Assembly (NCBI GenBank): GCA_951804985.1
Contig: OX638133.1
Coordinates: forward strand, 26,442,963-26,506,962
Source of the DNA: Dryomyza anilis
Lineage: Eukaryota > Arthropoda > Insecta > Diptera > Dryomyzidae
Direction of reading: 5' to 3'
Length of the DNA stretch: 64,000 nucleotides
Part shown: positions 47,311 to 58,860 of the stretch, piece by piece
How positions within the stretch are numbered: position 1 is the stretch's first letter
Layout: every line of letters begins with the position of its first letter
Program-made: the position numbers and the translations under genes
The notes under the pieces: generated by a model
Databases searched by the model: none
The model's input: only the letters and a program-made list of their open reading frames with translations
What the model was told of the DNA's origin: nothing

Positions 47311-48603
47311 TATATATCATCACTATCATTCCAAAGGGGTGAATGTGCAATTTTTGACATTTGCGTTTTTTTACATTTCTGAATGTAGTTTTTCCTCAAG
47401 TATACTGTGCCAAAATGATGTGTGATTTTGTTGAATATTTCTAGCTACAAAAGACAAAACCAAAAGAACGAATCTTTTCGATTTTTCGCCATAACTTTTT
47501 ATTGGTATAAGATAAAATAGTGGTGTAAAGGCATTTATTGTTTGTTTTCAAAGCACCTATCGATGCATGATGCATTAATTAAAAAAATGATGCATTAATT
47601 AAAAATTGTTTGCCAAACATTAATTTGATATTTGTTATTTGCAGGAACATTTTTTGGCCAAATATTTGTAATTAATAATGCACATCGATAGATGCTTTGA
47701 AAACAAACAATAATTGCCTTTACATCACTATCTTATCTAGTACCATTAAAGAGTTATAGCAAAAAAACGAAAAGATTCGCCCTTTTGGCATGACAAGATT
47801 TTTCCAATATCTTCGATTTATTGGTGCAAGATAAAATAGTGATGTAAAGGTATTAATTGTTTATTTTTAAAGCACCTATCGATTGGCATCATTATTTAAA
47901 AATATTTTGCCAAACATTTTTTCCTGCAAATAACAAATGGCAAATTAATGTTTGACAAAATATTTTTAATTAATGATGCAGATCGATAGGTGCTTTAAAA
48001 CAAACAATAAATATCTTTACACCACTATTTTATCTTGTACCATTGAAGAGTTATAGCAAAAAAACGAAAAGATTCGCCCTTTTGGCATGCCAAGATTTTT
48101 TAATTTTTCCAATTTCTTCGTTTTTTTGCTATAATTTTTTATTGGTGCAAGATAAAATAGTGGTGTAAAGGTATTTAATGTTTCTGTTTAAAGCACTTAT
48201 CGATTGGCATCATTATTTAAAAATATTTTGGCAAGTTAACGTTTGACAAAATATTTTTAATTAATGATGCAGATCGATACGTGCTTTAAAATCAAACAAT
48301 TAATGCCTCCACATTACTATTTTATCTTGCGCAAATAAAAAGTTATAGCATAAAAAACACAAATATTTGCGTTTTGATCAGGATATTGTCTCACAAAATC
48401 CGTATTAATAATTCAGTAGGATGTGCAAATCTAAATATATTTTACATACGTGATAATAATTGACAAATAAACCAAAATAACAGAAAAAATTGAAAAAAGT
48501 ATAAATTTTGCTAATTTTTAAAGCACTTCAAACTTTAAAATTTGATTTCCCAACATTTTTAAAAATGCACATTCGCTCCTTTGGCGTGACAGTGATGATA
48601 TAT
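47311..48603. mobile_element. Tandem-hairpin transposon (copy 2)
   Basis: The termini TATATCATCACTATCATTCC and TTGGCGTGACAGTGATGATA are inverted. There are about three hairpin modules with AAAGCACCTATCGAT/ATCGATAGGTGCTTT pairs (near 47552/47685, 47871/47983 and 48200/48275). Same orientation as copy 1. Confidence 0.8.
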
Positions 48604-48665
48604 TTATCAGAAATATATTTTTATAAAAATATATTTCTTATAAGTATAACTTTTTATTAATAAAA

Positions 48666-49166
48666 ATTTGTTGGGGAGACTTGGGTAAAGTGGGAGACGT
48701 TTTGATTTTATTCCAAAAAAGCACATTTGAATAATTTTATTCATTCTTTTAAAGGGTCTGTTGCAAAGATTGGCTCCAGGTCTATATCTTTGCATGAACG
48801 GAATACCATTTATATGCCTTTTTATTGATTTTTGAGCGATTTTTCAAAATAGCTCAGTTTTGGACTTGTTGAAAAATGTTCGGGTAAAGTGGGAAACTTA
48901 AAATTTCTTTGGTAAAATGCTATTTTAGTCTTTCTTTTTGTTATTTTCATAACAAAGTCAAATATAATAAGGAAAATAAAAACATAACAATAATGTAATA
49001 AAAAAATAATGATAATGAGGGAAAAAATTAGAAGAAAAAATGTTTATATTCATAAAAATCTGACTAAATAATTCATAGAACACAATATTTTTACTATAAT
49101 TACAAAAAACATTGCTTGAATGAAGTTTTCCATTTTAACCCAGAATTTGTTTCCCACTTTACCCCA
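48666..49166. mobile_element. Small inverted-repeat element with GGGTAAAGTGGGA words
   Basis: Left TTGGGGAGACTTGGGTAAAG-TGGGAGACG and an internal TCGGGTAAAGTGGGAAACTT face right GTTTCCCACTTTACCCCAA. About 500 bp, no coding capacity. Target duplication unclear. Confidence 0.55.
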
Positions 49167-50249
49167 ATATCGCAATTTGCACCATTTAAGCGATGTTGAA
49201 TTATTTGCAAAACCCGTTTGTATTTCAAAATATATATAACATCCGAACATTTTAAACATACCTTTCCTACTTAAAAACTATAAAAATTTAAAATTTTTTA
49301 TGCAAACAACAGGATTCAAAAAAAAAAAAACTTTCAAAATCATTTTTTCACTTGTTTTCAAAATGCAATAAAATGATATTAATTTGAATATAACCATGCA
49401 TGAAAATGTTGATACCATTATGAGAAGCACTTGATAATTGTTTTTAATTTCCTAAGTTTCTTTTTACAATATAAATATTTTTAACCAAGCTGAAAACATG
49501 AGAATTTTAATTAGTTTAAGAAATATATGTTTAATAAACAAAAATTTCAAAAATTGTTTGTGTATTTTAATATTAATTTATAGAAATTGCTGTAATAAAT
49601 TTTCTTATAGCATTTGCCATGCTATAAACTCGACATGTTTAAAGTTACCTCATAAAAATACTGAACTTTAATTCACCATTGTCTGTCTACGTCGGAAAGT
49701 TTTCGTTAAGCACGTTAATACAATCAATTCTTCTTTTTTTTTTGCCTGTACAATGCAGTGCAAAATTTGCAGAGTTGCCACAATTTCGATTGATTTAATT
49801 TTTTTCTAGTTGTTGCAGCTGTTCTGCGTTAACGGCAAAATTGTATTGCTTTTGTGTAAAAATTGAAATTTTGCGCTATAGATTTAAATTTTATTTTTTT
49901 TCATATTTTATTTTAATTTTTTTAAAATTCTTTTTTATTTTTAATATCCTTTCTTTATCGTTTAGATTTACGAAAAAATTCAAATTTAATCGACTTCCAT
50001 CCAACTTAGTTTCACTGGAATACGATTAAATTTAAGAATTTTTAAGCTGTTTTCAATGTAAAAGTTAAACGAATCAGTCAATTATTTAACGATAAAGAAT
50101 TTTGTAAACGAAATTATTTTAAAGACAAAGTTCTTGTGAACATATAGTTAAAATTTAACATTTTATTATATCATTACTTTTTGTTTTTAATGCAAAATTA
50201 TCGAACGTAACAAATTGTACAAAATGCAAAACGGAATTCATAGAACTAC
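49167..50249. other. AT-rich intron sequence
   Basis: GC-richer only at about 49680-49850. No exon, array or inverted repeat recognised. Confidence 0.4.
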
Positions 50250-51250
50250 ATAATATCGTCATTGATATATCAAAGGGGCGTATGTGCATGTTTAAAAAAT
50301 GTTGGTAAATCAAATTATAAAGTTTGAATTGCTCTAGAAATTAGTAAAAATTATTTGTTTTTTAATTTTTTTTATTATTTTGGTTTATTCATCAATTACC
50401 ATAAGTTATAGAAAATTATTTTTGATTTAGACAACTAAATGAATTATAAATGCATATTTTGTGTGGCTATATTCTGACCAAAACGCATTTTTTTTTGTAT
50501 TTTTTGCCATTACTTTTCATTGGTACAAAATCAAATAGTAATGTCTAGGCATTAATTGTTTGCTTTTAAAGCACCTATCGATTGGCATCATTATTTAAAA
50601 ATAATTTGCTAACATTTTTTTTTGCAAATAGCAAAAATTCAAAAAAATATTTTAAAATAATGATGCCAATCGATAGGTGCTTTAAAAGCAAACAATTAAT
50701 GCCTTTACACGACTGTTTTATATTTTTCCAATAAAAAGTTATCGCTTACAAATAGCAAAATTCGAAAAATTTAAAATCTTGTCATGCCAAAAGGGCGAAT
50801 ATTTTGTTTTTTTTGCCATAACTTTTTATTAGTGCAAGATAAAATAGTATCGTAAAGAAATTAATTGTTTATTTTAAAAGAACCTATCAATTGGCTTCAT
50901 TATTTCAAAATATTTTTTGAAAAATGTTTGCATAATGTTTTTAAATAATGATGCCAATCGATAGGCGCTTTAAAAATAATGAATTCTTGCCTTTAAACAA
51001 CTACTTTATTTTGTACCAATTAAAAGTTCTGGTAAAAAAACGAAAAGATTCTCCCTTTTGGCATGACAAGATTTTCAATTTTTCAAATTCGACTTTTTGC
51101 TTTGGTCTTTTGTGGCTAGAAATATCCAACAAGACCACACACGATTTTGGCACAATATACTTGAGGAAAAACTACATTCAAAAGTGTAAAACATACGCAA
51201 ATGTCAAAAATTATATATTCGCCCCTTTAGCATGATAGTTACGATATAAT
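50250..51250. mobile_element. Tandem-hairpin transposon (copy 3, inverted)
   Basis: The termini TAATATCGTCATTGATATAT and CCCTTTAGCATGATAGTTAC-GATATAA are inverted. The internal order is the reverse of copies 1 and 2: the TGTTGGTAAATC end is on the left and the ATATACTTGAGGAAAAACTA end on the right. Two hairpin modules (near 50570/50670 and 50880/50955) instead of three. Confidence 0.8.
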
Positions 51251-51309
51251 AATAATTCATTGAATTCAATATACTTGAAGTATTCTTTCAATTAAATTTC
51301 CATTTAAAA

Positions 51310-51840
51310 AATTTCGAACTTTTAAAATTTTAAGAACTCATGGCTTATAGAAAGAAGTCATTGAACTTATAAATCTTTTAGAATTTATAGAACTCATAGA
51401 ATTCATAAAACTCATGTAACCTATAAAACATGGATCTTATGGAACTCCTATTTCTTGTAGAACTCAATGAATTGATAGAACTCATTAAACTCATAGAACG
51501 CATGCAACTCATTGAACTCATAGAATTCATAGAACTCAAGAACATATAGAACATGGGTCTCATCCAACTCATAGAACTGATAGAACTCATGGAAGTCATA
51601 GAACTCATAGAGCTCATATAACTTATAAAATTCATTGAATGCATAGCACTCTTAGATCTCATAGAACTCATAAAACTCATAGCACTCATAAAGCTTAAAC
51701 AATAATTAGACTTAAAAACTCCCATAGTACTCGTCATTAAATGGGAATCCGTAGAATACATAGAAATCATCCCGTACCTCCCAGAACTTATAAATCTAAT
51801 AGAGCCTATATAATATAAACATTAAGAACATTTCTAACAC
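51310..51840. repeat. Degenerate 9-bp array, unit CATAGAACT
   Basis: About 50 imperfect copies. The unit ATAGAACTC differs by two transitions from ATAAAATTC, the unit of the larger array at 52774-55440, so the two are probably related. The minus-strand frame is Met/Ser-rich only because the period is a multiple of three. Confidence 0.8.
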
Positions 51841-52159
51841 TTACAAAAAAACTCTTTCATCATTATGAAATTTTTGAGTATTTAATGTCTCGAATTAAAT
51901 AAATCTAGAATTGTCTATGGAAAACTAATAAATAAAATTAGGAGTGCAGGGTTACTACAAGCTCTACAAATTATAAGTTTATAAATGAATTTTCTCTCAA
52001 AACCAAACTTTGTACAGTGCTACCTCTTTAAAATACTTTTAAATCAATAAAAATGTAATACATGATTTAAATTCTATACTAAATACAAGTTTCATTTAGG
52101 TACGGAGTAAGGGTAGAGGAGGTGGGGGTTATTAATTTTGAGTTTCATTTTATTTTTAC

Positions 52160-52225
52160 CTTAGGGTCAAGACGGTTGACACGGCGTGATACATTTGATT
52201 TGGACGTGGTGGTTGTGATGGTTGA
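52160..52225 (-). CDS. stac: 66-bp cassette exon of the stac-like gene
   Basis: The exon is bounded by an acceptor ending TTCAATTGTTAG and a donor AAG|GTAAAA. It is exactly 22 codons long and is entered and left in phase 2, matching both neighbours. Read in that phase it gives a Pro/Gln-rich peptide, SQPSQPPRPNQMYHAVSTVL followed by TL. Skipping it keeps the frame, because the upstream AG and downstream G still form an Arg codon, so it can act as an alternative cassette. A second frame is also open (STITTTTSKSNVSRRVNRLD followed by PK) and looks at least as protein-like. It would put the C1 exon out of frame unless another splice site were used. The exon lies between two related 9-bp arrays. 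Short length and a modest pyrimidine tract keep confidence moderate. Confidence 0.55.
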
Positions 52226-52773
52226 CTAACAATTGAATTTTAGTTAATTGCGTTGTAATTTTGTTTGTGGTTTTTAAGTTTTTTGTGTGTTTGGCAATAT
52301 CGGTGTTAGTTTTTCACAATTATGTTTTAATCATATATTATTGATTATGAGTATTAATATGATAAATAGTGATAAGCAGACGTATATATAATAAAAAGAA
52401 ATTTGAAAATTTGGTTGAAAAGAATGAAATATTTGATTATTTAGTTTTAGTAAATGCCTTGTAATACTTAATATTAAATAGATATATTAAATAAAAATAA
52501 AAATATAATTATATAATTTTTTTAGTAATATAAATTTATTTCCAGAAATATTTTTTAGATGTAATAAGTATATGTTTTTTCCTATTGTCACACTGAGCTT
52601 TTGTCATTTTGAAGCCTCTTTCTTTAGGTTTGATAAATTATTTTGTACTGTTTTCTGACTACATTAATATTAAACAGGATTTGATAAAACATTTCGTTAA
52701 ATTTGACTTCAATTTAGGTCTCAAGTTGACTTTAAAAATATTTTAATTAATTTTATTAATTTTTACGATATTA
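52226..52773. other. Intron sequence upstream of the 66-bp exon
   Basis: AT-rich and not obviously repetitive. The exon's acceptor lies at its lower edge. Confidence 0.5.
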
Positions 52774-55440
52774 GGAATTCATAAAATTCATAAAATTCAT
52801 AAAATTCATAAAATTCATAAAATTCATAAAATTCATATAATTCATAAAATTCATAAAATTCATAAAATTCATAAAATTCATAAAATTCATAAAATTCATA
52901 AAATTCATAAAATTCATAAAATTCATAAAATTCATAAAATTCATAAAATTTATAAAATTTATAAAATATAAAAAATTCATAAAATTCATAAAATTCATAA
53001 AATTCATAAAATTCATAAAATTCATAAAATTCATAAAATTCATAAAATTCATAAAATTCATAAAATTCATAAAATTCATAAAATTCATAAATTCATAAAA
53101 TTCATAAAATTCATAAAATTCATAGAAATTCATAAAAAATCATAAAAATTCTTAAAATTCTTAAAATTTTTAAAATTCATAAAATTCATAAAATTCATAA
53201 AATTCATAAAATTCATAAAATTCATAAAATTCATAAAATTCATAAAATTCATAAAATTCATAAAATTCATAAAATTCATAAAATTCATAAAATTCATAAA
53301 ATTCATAAAATTCATAAAATTCATAAAATTCATAGAAATTCATAAAAAATCATAAAAATTCTTAAAATTCTTAAAATTTTTAAAATTCATAAAATTCATA
53401 AAATTCATAAAATTCATAAAATTCATAAAATTCATAAAATTCATAAAATTCATAAAATTCATAAAATTCATAAAATTCATAAAATTCATAAAATTCATGA
53501 AATTCTTAAAATTCATAAAATTCATAAAATTCATAAAATTCATAAAATTCATAAAATACATAAAATTCATAAAATTCATAAAATTCATAAAATTCATAAA
53601 ATTCATAAAATTCATAAAATTCATAACATTCTTAAAATTCATAAAATTCATACATAATATATAATTATATAAAATTCATAAAAATTCATAAAAAATCATA
53701 AAAATTCATAAAATTCATAAAATTCATAAAATTCATAAAATTCATAAAATTCATAAAATTCATAAAATTCATAAAATTCATAAAATTCATAAAATTCATA
53801 AAATTCATAAAATTCATAAAATTCATAAAATTCATAAAATTCATAAAATTCATAAAATTCATCTAATTCATAAAATTCATAGAAATTCATAAAAAATCAT
53901 AAAAATTCTTAAAATTCTTAAAATTCATAAAATTCATAAAATTCATAAAATTCATAAAATTCATAAAATTCATAAAATTCATAAAATTCATAAAATTCAT
54001 AAAATTCATAAAATTCATAAAATTCATAAAATTCATAAAATTCATAAAATTCATAAAATTCATAAAATTCATAAAATTCATAAAATTCATAAAATTCATA
54101 AAATTCATAAAATTCATAAAATTCATAAAATTCATAAAATTCATAAAATTCATAAAATTCATAAAATTCATAAAATACATAAAATTCATAAAATTCATAA
54201 AATTCATAAAATTCATAAAATTCATAAAATTCATAAAATTCATAAAATTCATAAAATTCATAAAATTCATAACATTCTTAAAATTCATAAAATTCATACA
54301 TAATATATAATTATATAAAATTCATAAAAATTCAAAAAAAAATCATAAAAATTCTTAAAATTCTTAAAATTCTTAAAATTCATAAAATTCAATAAATTCA
54401 TAAAATTCATAAAATTCATAAAATTCATAAAATTCATAAATTTCATAAAATTCATAAAATTCATAAAATTCATAAAATTCATAAAATTCATAAAATTCAT
54501 AAAATTCATAAAATTCATAAAATTCATAAAATTCATAAAATTCATAAAATTCATAAAATTCATAAAATTCATAAAATTCATAAAATTCATAAAATTCATA
54601 AAATTCATAAAATTCATAAAATTCATAAAATTCATAAAATTCATAAAATTCATAAAATTCATAAAATTCATAAAATTCATAAAATTCATAAAATTCATAA
54701 AATTCATAAAATTCATAAAATTCATAAAATTCATAAAATTCATAAAATTCATAAAATTCATAAAATTCATAAAATTCATAAAATTCATAAAATTCATAAA
54801 ATTCATAAAATTCATAAAATTCATAAAATTCATAAAATTCATAAAATTCATAAAATTCATAAAATACATAAAATTCATAAAATTCATAAAATTCATAAAA
54901 TTCATAAAATTCATAATATTCATAAAATTCATAAAATTCTTAAAATTCATAAAATTTATAAAATTCATAAAATTTACAAAATTTAAATAAATTTAAAAAA
55001 TTCATAAAATTCATAAAATTCATAAAATTCATAAAATTCATAAAATTCATAAAATTCATAAAATTCATAAAATTCATAAAATTCATAAAATTCATAAAAT
55101 TCATAAAATTCATAAAATTCATAAAATTCATAAAATTCATAAAATTCATAAAATTCATAAAATTCATAAAATTCATAAAATTCATAAAATTCATAAAATT
55201 CATAAAATTCATAAAATTCATAAAATTCATAAAATTCATAAAATTCATAAAATTCATAAAATTCATAAAATTCATAAAATTCATAAAATTCATAAAATTC
55301 ATAAAATTCATAAAATTCATAAAATTCATAAAATTCATAAAATTCACAAAATTCATAAAATTCATAAAATTCATAAAATTCATAAAATTCATAAAATTCA
55401 TAAAATTCATAAAATGCATAAAATTCATAAAATTCAAAAA
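52774..55440. repeat. 9-bp satellite array, unit AAAATTCAT, 2.7 kb
   Basis: About 290 copies, most identical. Variant blocks mark a higher-order structure: TAGAAATTCATAAAAAATCA with CTTAAAATTC at about 53122, 53332 and 53879; CATACATAATATATAATTAT at about 53649 and 54295; ACATTCTTAAAATTCATAAA just before each of the latter. Repeat tracts between markers differ in length. The transcribed (minus) strand reads ATGAATTTT without end, giving open Met-Asn-Phe frames up to more than 200 codons that are not genes. Confidence 0.95.
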
Positions 55441-56370
55441 TTCAAAAATGTAAAAGAAAAAGTTGAGTTTTGCAATATCTCTGATGAAAAAACAAATTAT
55501 AACCACATTTTTTTTGCCACAGTTTGCATTATACACTGCCGCATCCAGGCGCTTTATGCAACTTTTGCAAAACCAAATCATTAACTAATGGCAATCGAAT
55601 TTGCTGCTTTGCAGTGAATAGTTCAAAGTTGATGAAAGTGTTGGCAACTGCTGCCGAGCAGAGTTGAATTGCAAGTCAGTGTTGCTGATGTTAGCAAAGC
55701 AAAGGAAGAAAAAGCTTCAAAATTCAACGGAAACCAATACAATTACGAAAGGGTGGCGGCTGTTTGAGTTGGAAAAGCAATTCAACTGATGGAAGAGCAC
55801 AGGTTTTGCCTAACATTGTGGTTGGAATTATGAATAAAACAAAAAAAACTATAAAACCAAAACTGAAAAAGAAGAAATTGAGGCATACATTGAGGCGCGT
55901 AACCTGCAGCATACTTGAAAACATTAAATAATCATTACTCGGGCAGCATAACAAAAATCAGAAGATTATGTGTCGGTGCAGAGAGCATCGAAGTTAAATC
56001 AAGGGCCATGATGGGGATGTGGCAGGTGGCAAACGGAATTTTATTGCAATCAATAAAAGCGTCGACATAAGAGCTGTGTTTAAATGGGCGTGCAGCAGAG
56101 AAAACACATTCTGTTTTCTGCTTTTAGGCAAATTACAGCATTTCGGTACTTTTACTTAAGTCAAATTTAATTTAAGAGATTTAAAAAAATTAGAAAAGAT
56201 TTGATTTTTAAATAATGCGGATGAAACAATTAATTTTTGTTATTCGTGAAAATAGAAATTGTTAAAATTCATAAAACTCATAAAATTTATAAATTTCATA
56301 AAATTTATTAAATTTATAAAAATCATAAAAATTTTGTTCTGAATTATTGAATATAAAAAAAATATATGAA
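55441..56370. other. Single-copy intron segment
   Basis: GC-richer than the arrays on either side, with GCCACAGTTTGC, GTTGCTGATG and CAGGTGGCAAACGG words. No frame with splice support. A few AAAATTCATAAAACTCAT units reappear near 56265-56330. Confidence 0.4.
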
Positions 56371-56900
56371 AAAAAGGATATATGGGGCACTTAGTTATAA
56401 TTGTGCATAACATTTCATAATTTTGCGATGTAGTAGGTGTTAATATTTGTCATGTTTTTTAATAATTTGAAGGATTTAGCATTAATAGAAATGATTTTCT
56501 TGGATATTTAATATTTTTATTTTTACGAAAAAATAAAGAAGAATAAATTCTGAATTATTAGAATTTATAAAAAAATCTAATATAAAACGGATATATTGCG
56601 CACTCAGTAAAAAGTGCGCAATAAAAGTGATATTGAGATAAAGAAGTTTTTTTTTTCTTTTGATAAAACTATTTTTTTTTTATATTTTTATTGAATATTT
56701 AAGAAAATGCATATGAAAAATGATACATTGCATACTCAGTTAAAAGGGCGCCCAAAAAAAAAATTTTTACTCTGAATTATTGGATAGTAAAAATAAATCA
56801 TTGGAAAAAGGATATATGGCGCTCTCAGTTAAAAGTACTCCAAGTATTCCAAAATTTTGCAAAAATGTAGCTGTTTATATTTGACATTTATATTTATTAC
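56371..56900. repeat. Dispersed satellite with AGGATATATGGCGC start, left group
   Basis: Four degenerate units begin near 56377, 56586, 56720 and 56810, each with a version of GGATATATGGCGC then TCAGTTAAAAGTGCGCC. They sit about 400 bp downstream (in transcript sense) of the 57 kb exon. AT-rich remains with AAATTCATA words follow to 57280. Confidence 0.75.
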
Positions 56901-57290
56901 TGGAAGCACATAGCACGCTTATTATAAATTTTGTAATGAATTTTATTCATTTTATTAATGAAATTAAAAAATGTATAAAATTCATATATATCAAAAATTT
57001 CACATATTTTTTATAAAATTCTAAAAATGTATAAAATTCATAAATTTAATAAATTTTATTAATTCTTAAATTTAAAAATTTCATAAAATTAATTTTTAAT
57101 ATTTTGTTTGAATTTTTTTAATTTAGAATTTGTAAATTTTAGAATTTAGAATTTGAATTTTAGAATTTGTAAATACTTTGGTAGTCAGAAAAAAGTCATT
57201 TCGAAAAATTCTTTAACGTCGCTGTCATTATTTAACGTAGCTGCTTAAAATCTAAATAATTTAAATATTTAACCCGCATACGTCACTCAC

Positions 57291-57439
57291 CTGTCTGGCT
57301 GTGCTGCTGAACCCGAAGCCGGTTTTAGGCTTCTGAATGCTTTCAGCCACTTTGTTTTCATCGATGGCGCACTCGCAGCCGAAAGTTTTCGTTCACCGCG
57401 CGGAGAACCCGGATCAACTTTACTCACGAACAGCTCCTT
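57291..57439 (-). CDS. stac: stac-like exon upstream of the C1 domain (first visible exon)
   Basis: The 149-bp exon is entered through a strong acceptor (pyrimidine-rich, ending TTTCTTTGCAG) at a codon boundary. It leaves through the consensus donor GTGAGTG two bases into a codon (phase 2). It encodes 49 residues starting KELFVSKVDPGSPRGER. A basic, aromatic stretch follows (MKTKWLKAFRSLKP), which could form an amphipathic helix. The exon ends in a Ser/Ala/Gln-rich linker. It is far richer in GC than its surroundings, and codon-like composition stops at both splice sites. I recognise no named domain. It belongs to the gene because its phase-2 end matches the next exons. No initiator methionine is in the exon, so at least one upstream exon lies beyond it, perhaps outside the window. 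It sits in a gap of the 56-63 kb repeat field. Confidence 0.75.
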
Positions 57440-58860
57440 CTGCAAAGAAATGGAAAAACAAAAAATATTTAAAATTCGCTCTAGACTCAATTAAAATAAA
57501 AAAACTAAAATACTTTTGTTGAAAATAAAACAAAAACACATAATTTTAATATCTTTTTAATGCTTTCGTTAATGACGACGCCCCACTTTTTGGCTGTAAT
57601 TCTAGCTGTAATTAGCACGCGCTAAACTTTACACCTCACGGGAAAACTTTTCACTAATTTACTTATTTATATTCGAGTGTATTCACATGCGTTTGTGTTT
57701 TAGTTGGTTTAAAAATAGTTGGCAGAGTCCTGATTAGCTACAAAAAATACTACTCGAACATTTACAATTTAAGTTGTAAAGTTTTGCCACTATTTACGGT
57801 TTCTTAGTGGCTTTTTAGTGGCCTGTTTATCGTAATTAGCGTTTTTCGCGACAATACTTAGGTGAGTGAAAGAAAGTTAGTCTTTGCAAGTGAAGTTTTA
57901 GTCTAACGATAAAATTAAATTCTATTCAAATTTTAAATTTTAAATAAAAATTTAAAAAAATAAAATTTGTAAAAAATTTGATCTTCAATAAAAAAAAATA
58001 TTTTTTTTTAACTTGAAAATTTAAATAAAATTTATTATTTTTCGTACAAGTTTAAATTTTCAGCTGAAATTACAATTATCAGTCAAATTTAAATTTTTAG
58101 TCTAAATTTAAATTTTCATTCCAAATTAAAAGTCACTGTCAAATTCAATTTTACCACAAAATTCCATTTTATGGTAAGGTAGAAGGTAGCTTATATAGTA
58201 TATTTCCCGTAAATTAAATCCATATCAGCTAAAACATGTTTATTTCCGCTGTCTCATTCATTTTCATCACTTTTTTATACAAAGTTTTTTTATTTTTTAT
58301 TTTGTTTTTTTTTCCATTATTTTTCTTTCAATTTTTATTTATTTTTAATTTTATCTATGTTTTGCTATTTTGCTTCAGCTTCAATTTTTTTCAGAGACAT
58401 GGTCTTAACCACAATTACAGCCAACCTTCAGCTCACATACTTCTTTTGCTGTGGCTTCATCTGAACTGCAATTCACCTCCAACTGACATTGGCTTCCGTT
58501 ACGTAGCGCACTACAGCATCCTTCGCAACTCAACTAAACTCAATTCAACTCGACACGACTCGACTCACCTCGCATTGCATTGCTTGACAGTGATTAATGG
58601 ATGGCTTTGGCAAGGATACTAAGCTGTTTCTACTTTTTTTTTTCTATCCACTTTTACTCTTTTCAAAGCATTGTAGATGTTACCTCTATGAGATATATAC
58701 TAAAATCTACGAGACGGACTTGAACACATTGACCCACTAGGGCAGATAAATATGCAAAATGTAAAATTTTACAATATGTTTTTAGTAAAACTAAATTTCA
58801 ATTTAAATAATGGAATTTAAATATTATAACTCATTAAAAGCACATTGTTTTAGTTTTTCA
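57440..58860. other. Intron upstream of the 57 kb exon
   Basis: Partly single-copy. A T-rich frame (58236-58622, +) and a GC-richer spot with CTCGACTCACCTCGC words near 58400-58620 are seen. A donor-like TTAG|GTGAGTG occurs on the plus strand near 57858 without a supporting frame. Confidence 0.4.

Larger units (their letters stand above)
22254..57439 (-). other. stac: Visible span of a stac-like gene (six exons, partial at both ends)
   Basis: Six exons on the minus strand join through GT-AG introns with matching phases, in transcript order 57291-57439, 52160-52225, 37239-37363, 31342-31497, 29916-30038, 22254-22721. Intron phases are 2, 2, 1, 1 and 1. The introns measure about 5.1, 14.8, 5.7, 1.3 and 7.2 kb and are full of tandem arrays and DNA transposon relics. 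The joined product has a basic N-terminal stretch, a C1 zinc finger, a basic Ser-rich and then acidic linker, and a Pro/Gln/Ala-rich tail. Stac proteins are C1 plus SH3 adaptors that bind and promote L-type voltage-gated calcium channels in muscle and neurons. No SH3 exon is seen here. The assignment rests on the C1 sequence, the linker and my memory of the fly protein, so other C1 adaptors are not fully excluded. Confidence 0.75.

Noticed and set aside
52771..55581. Met-Asn-Phe and Tyr-Glu-Phe repeat proteins up to 224 codons
   Set aside because: They are direct translations of a 9-bp stop-free satellite. No promoter, signal or non-repeat domain.
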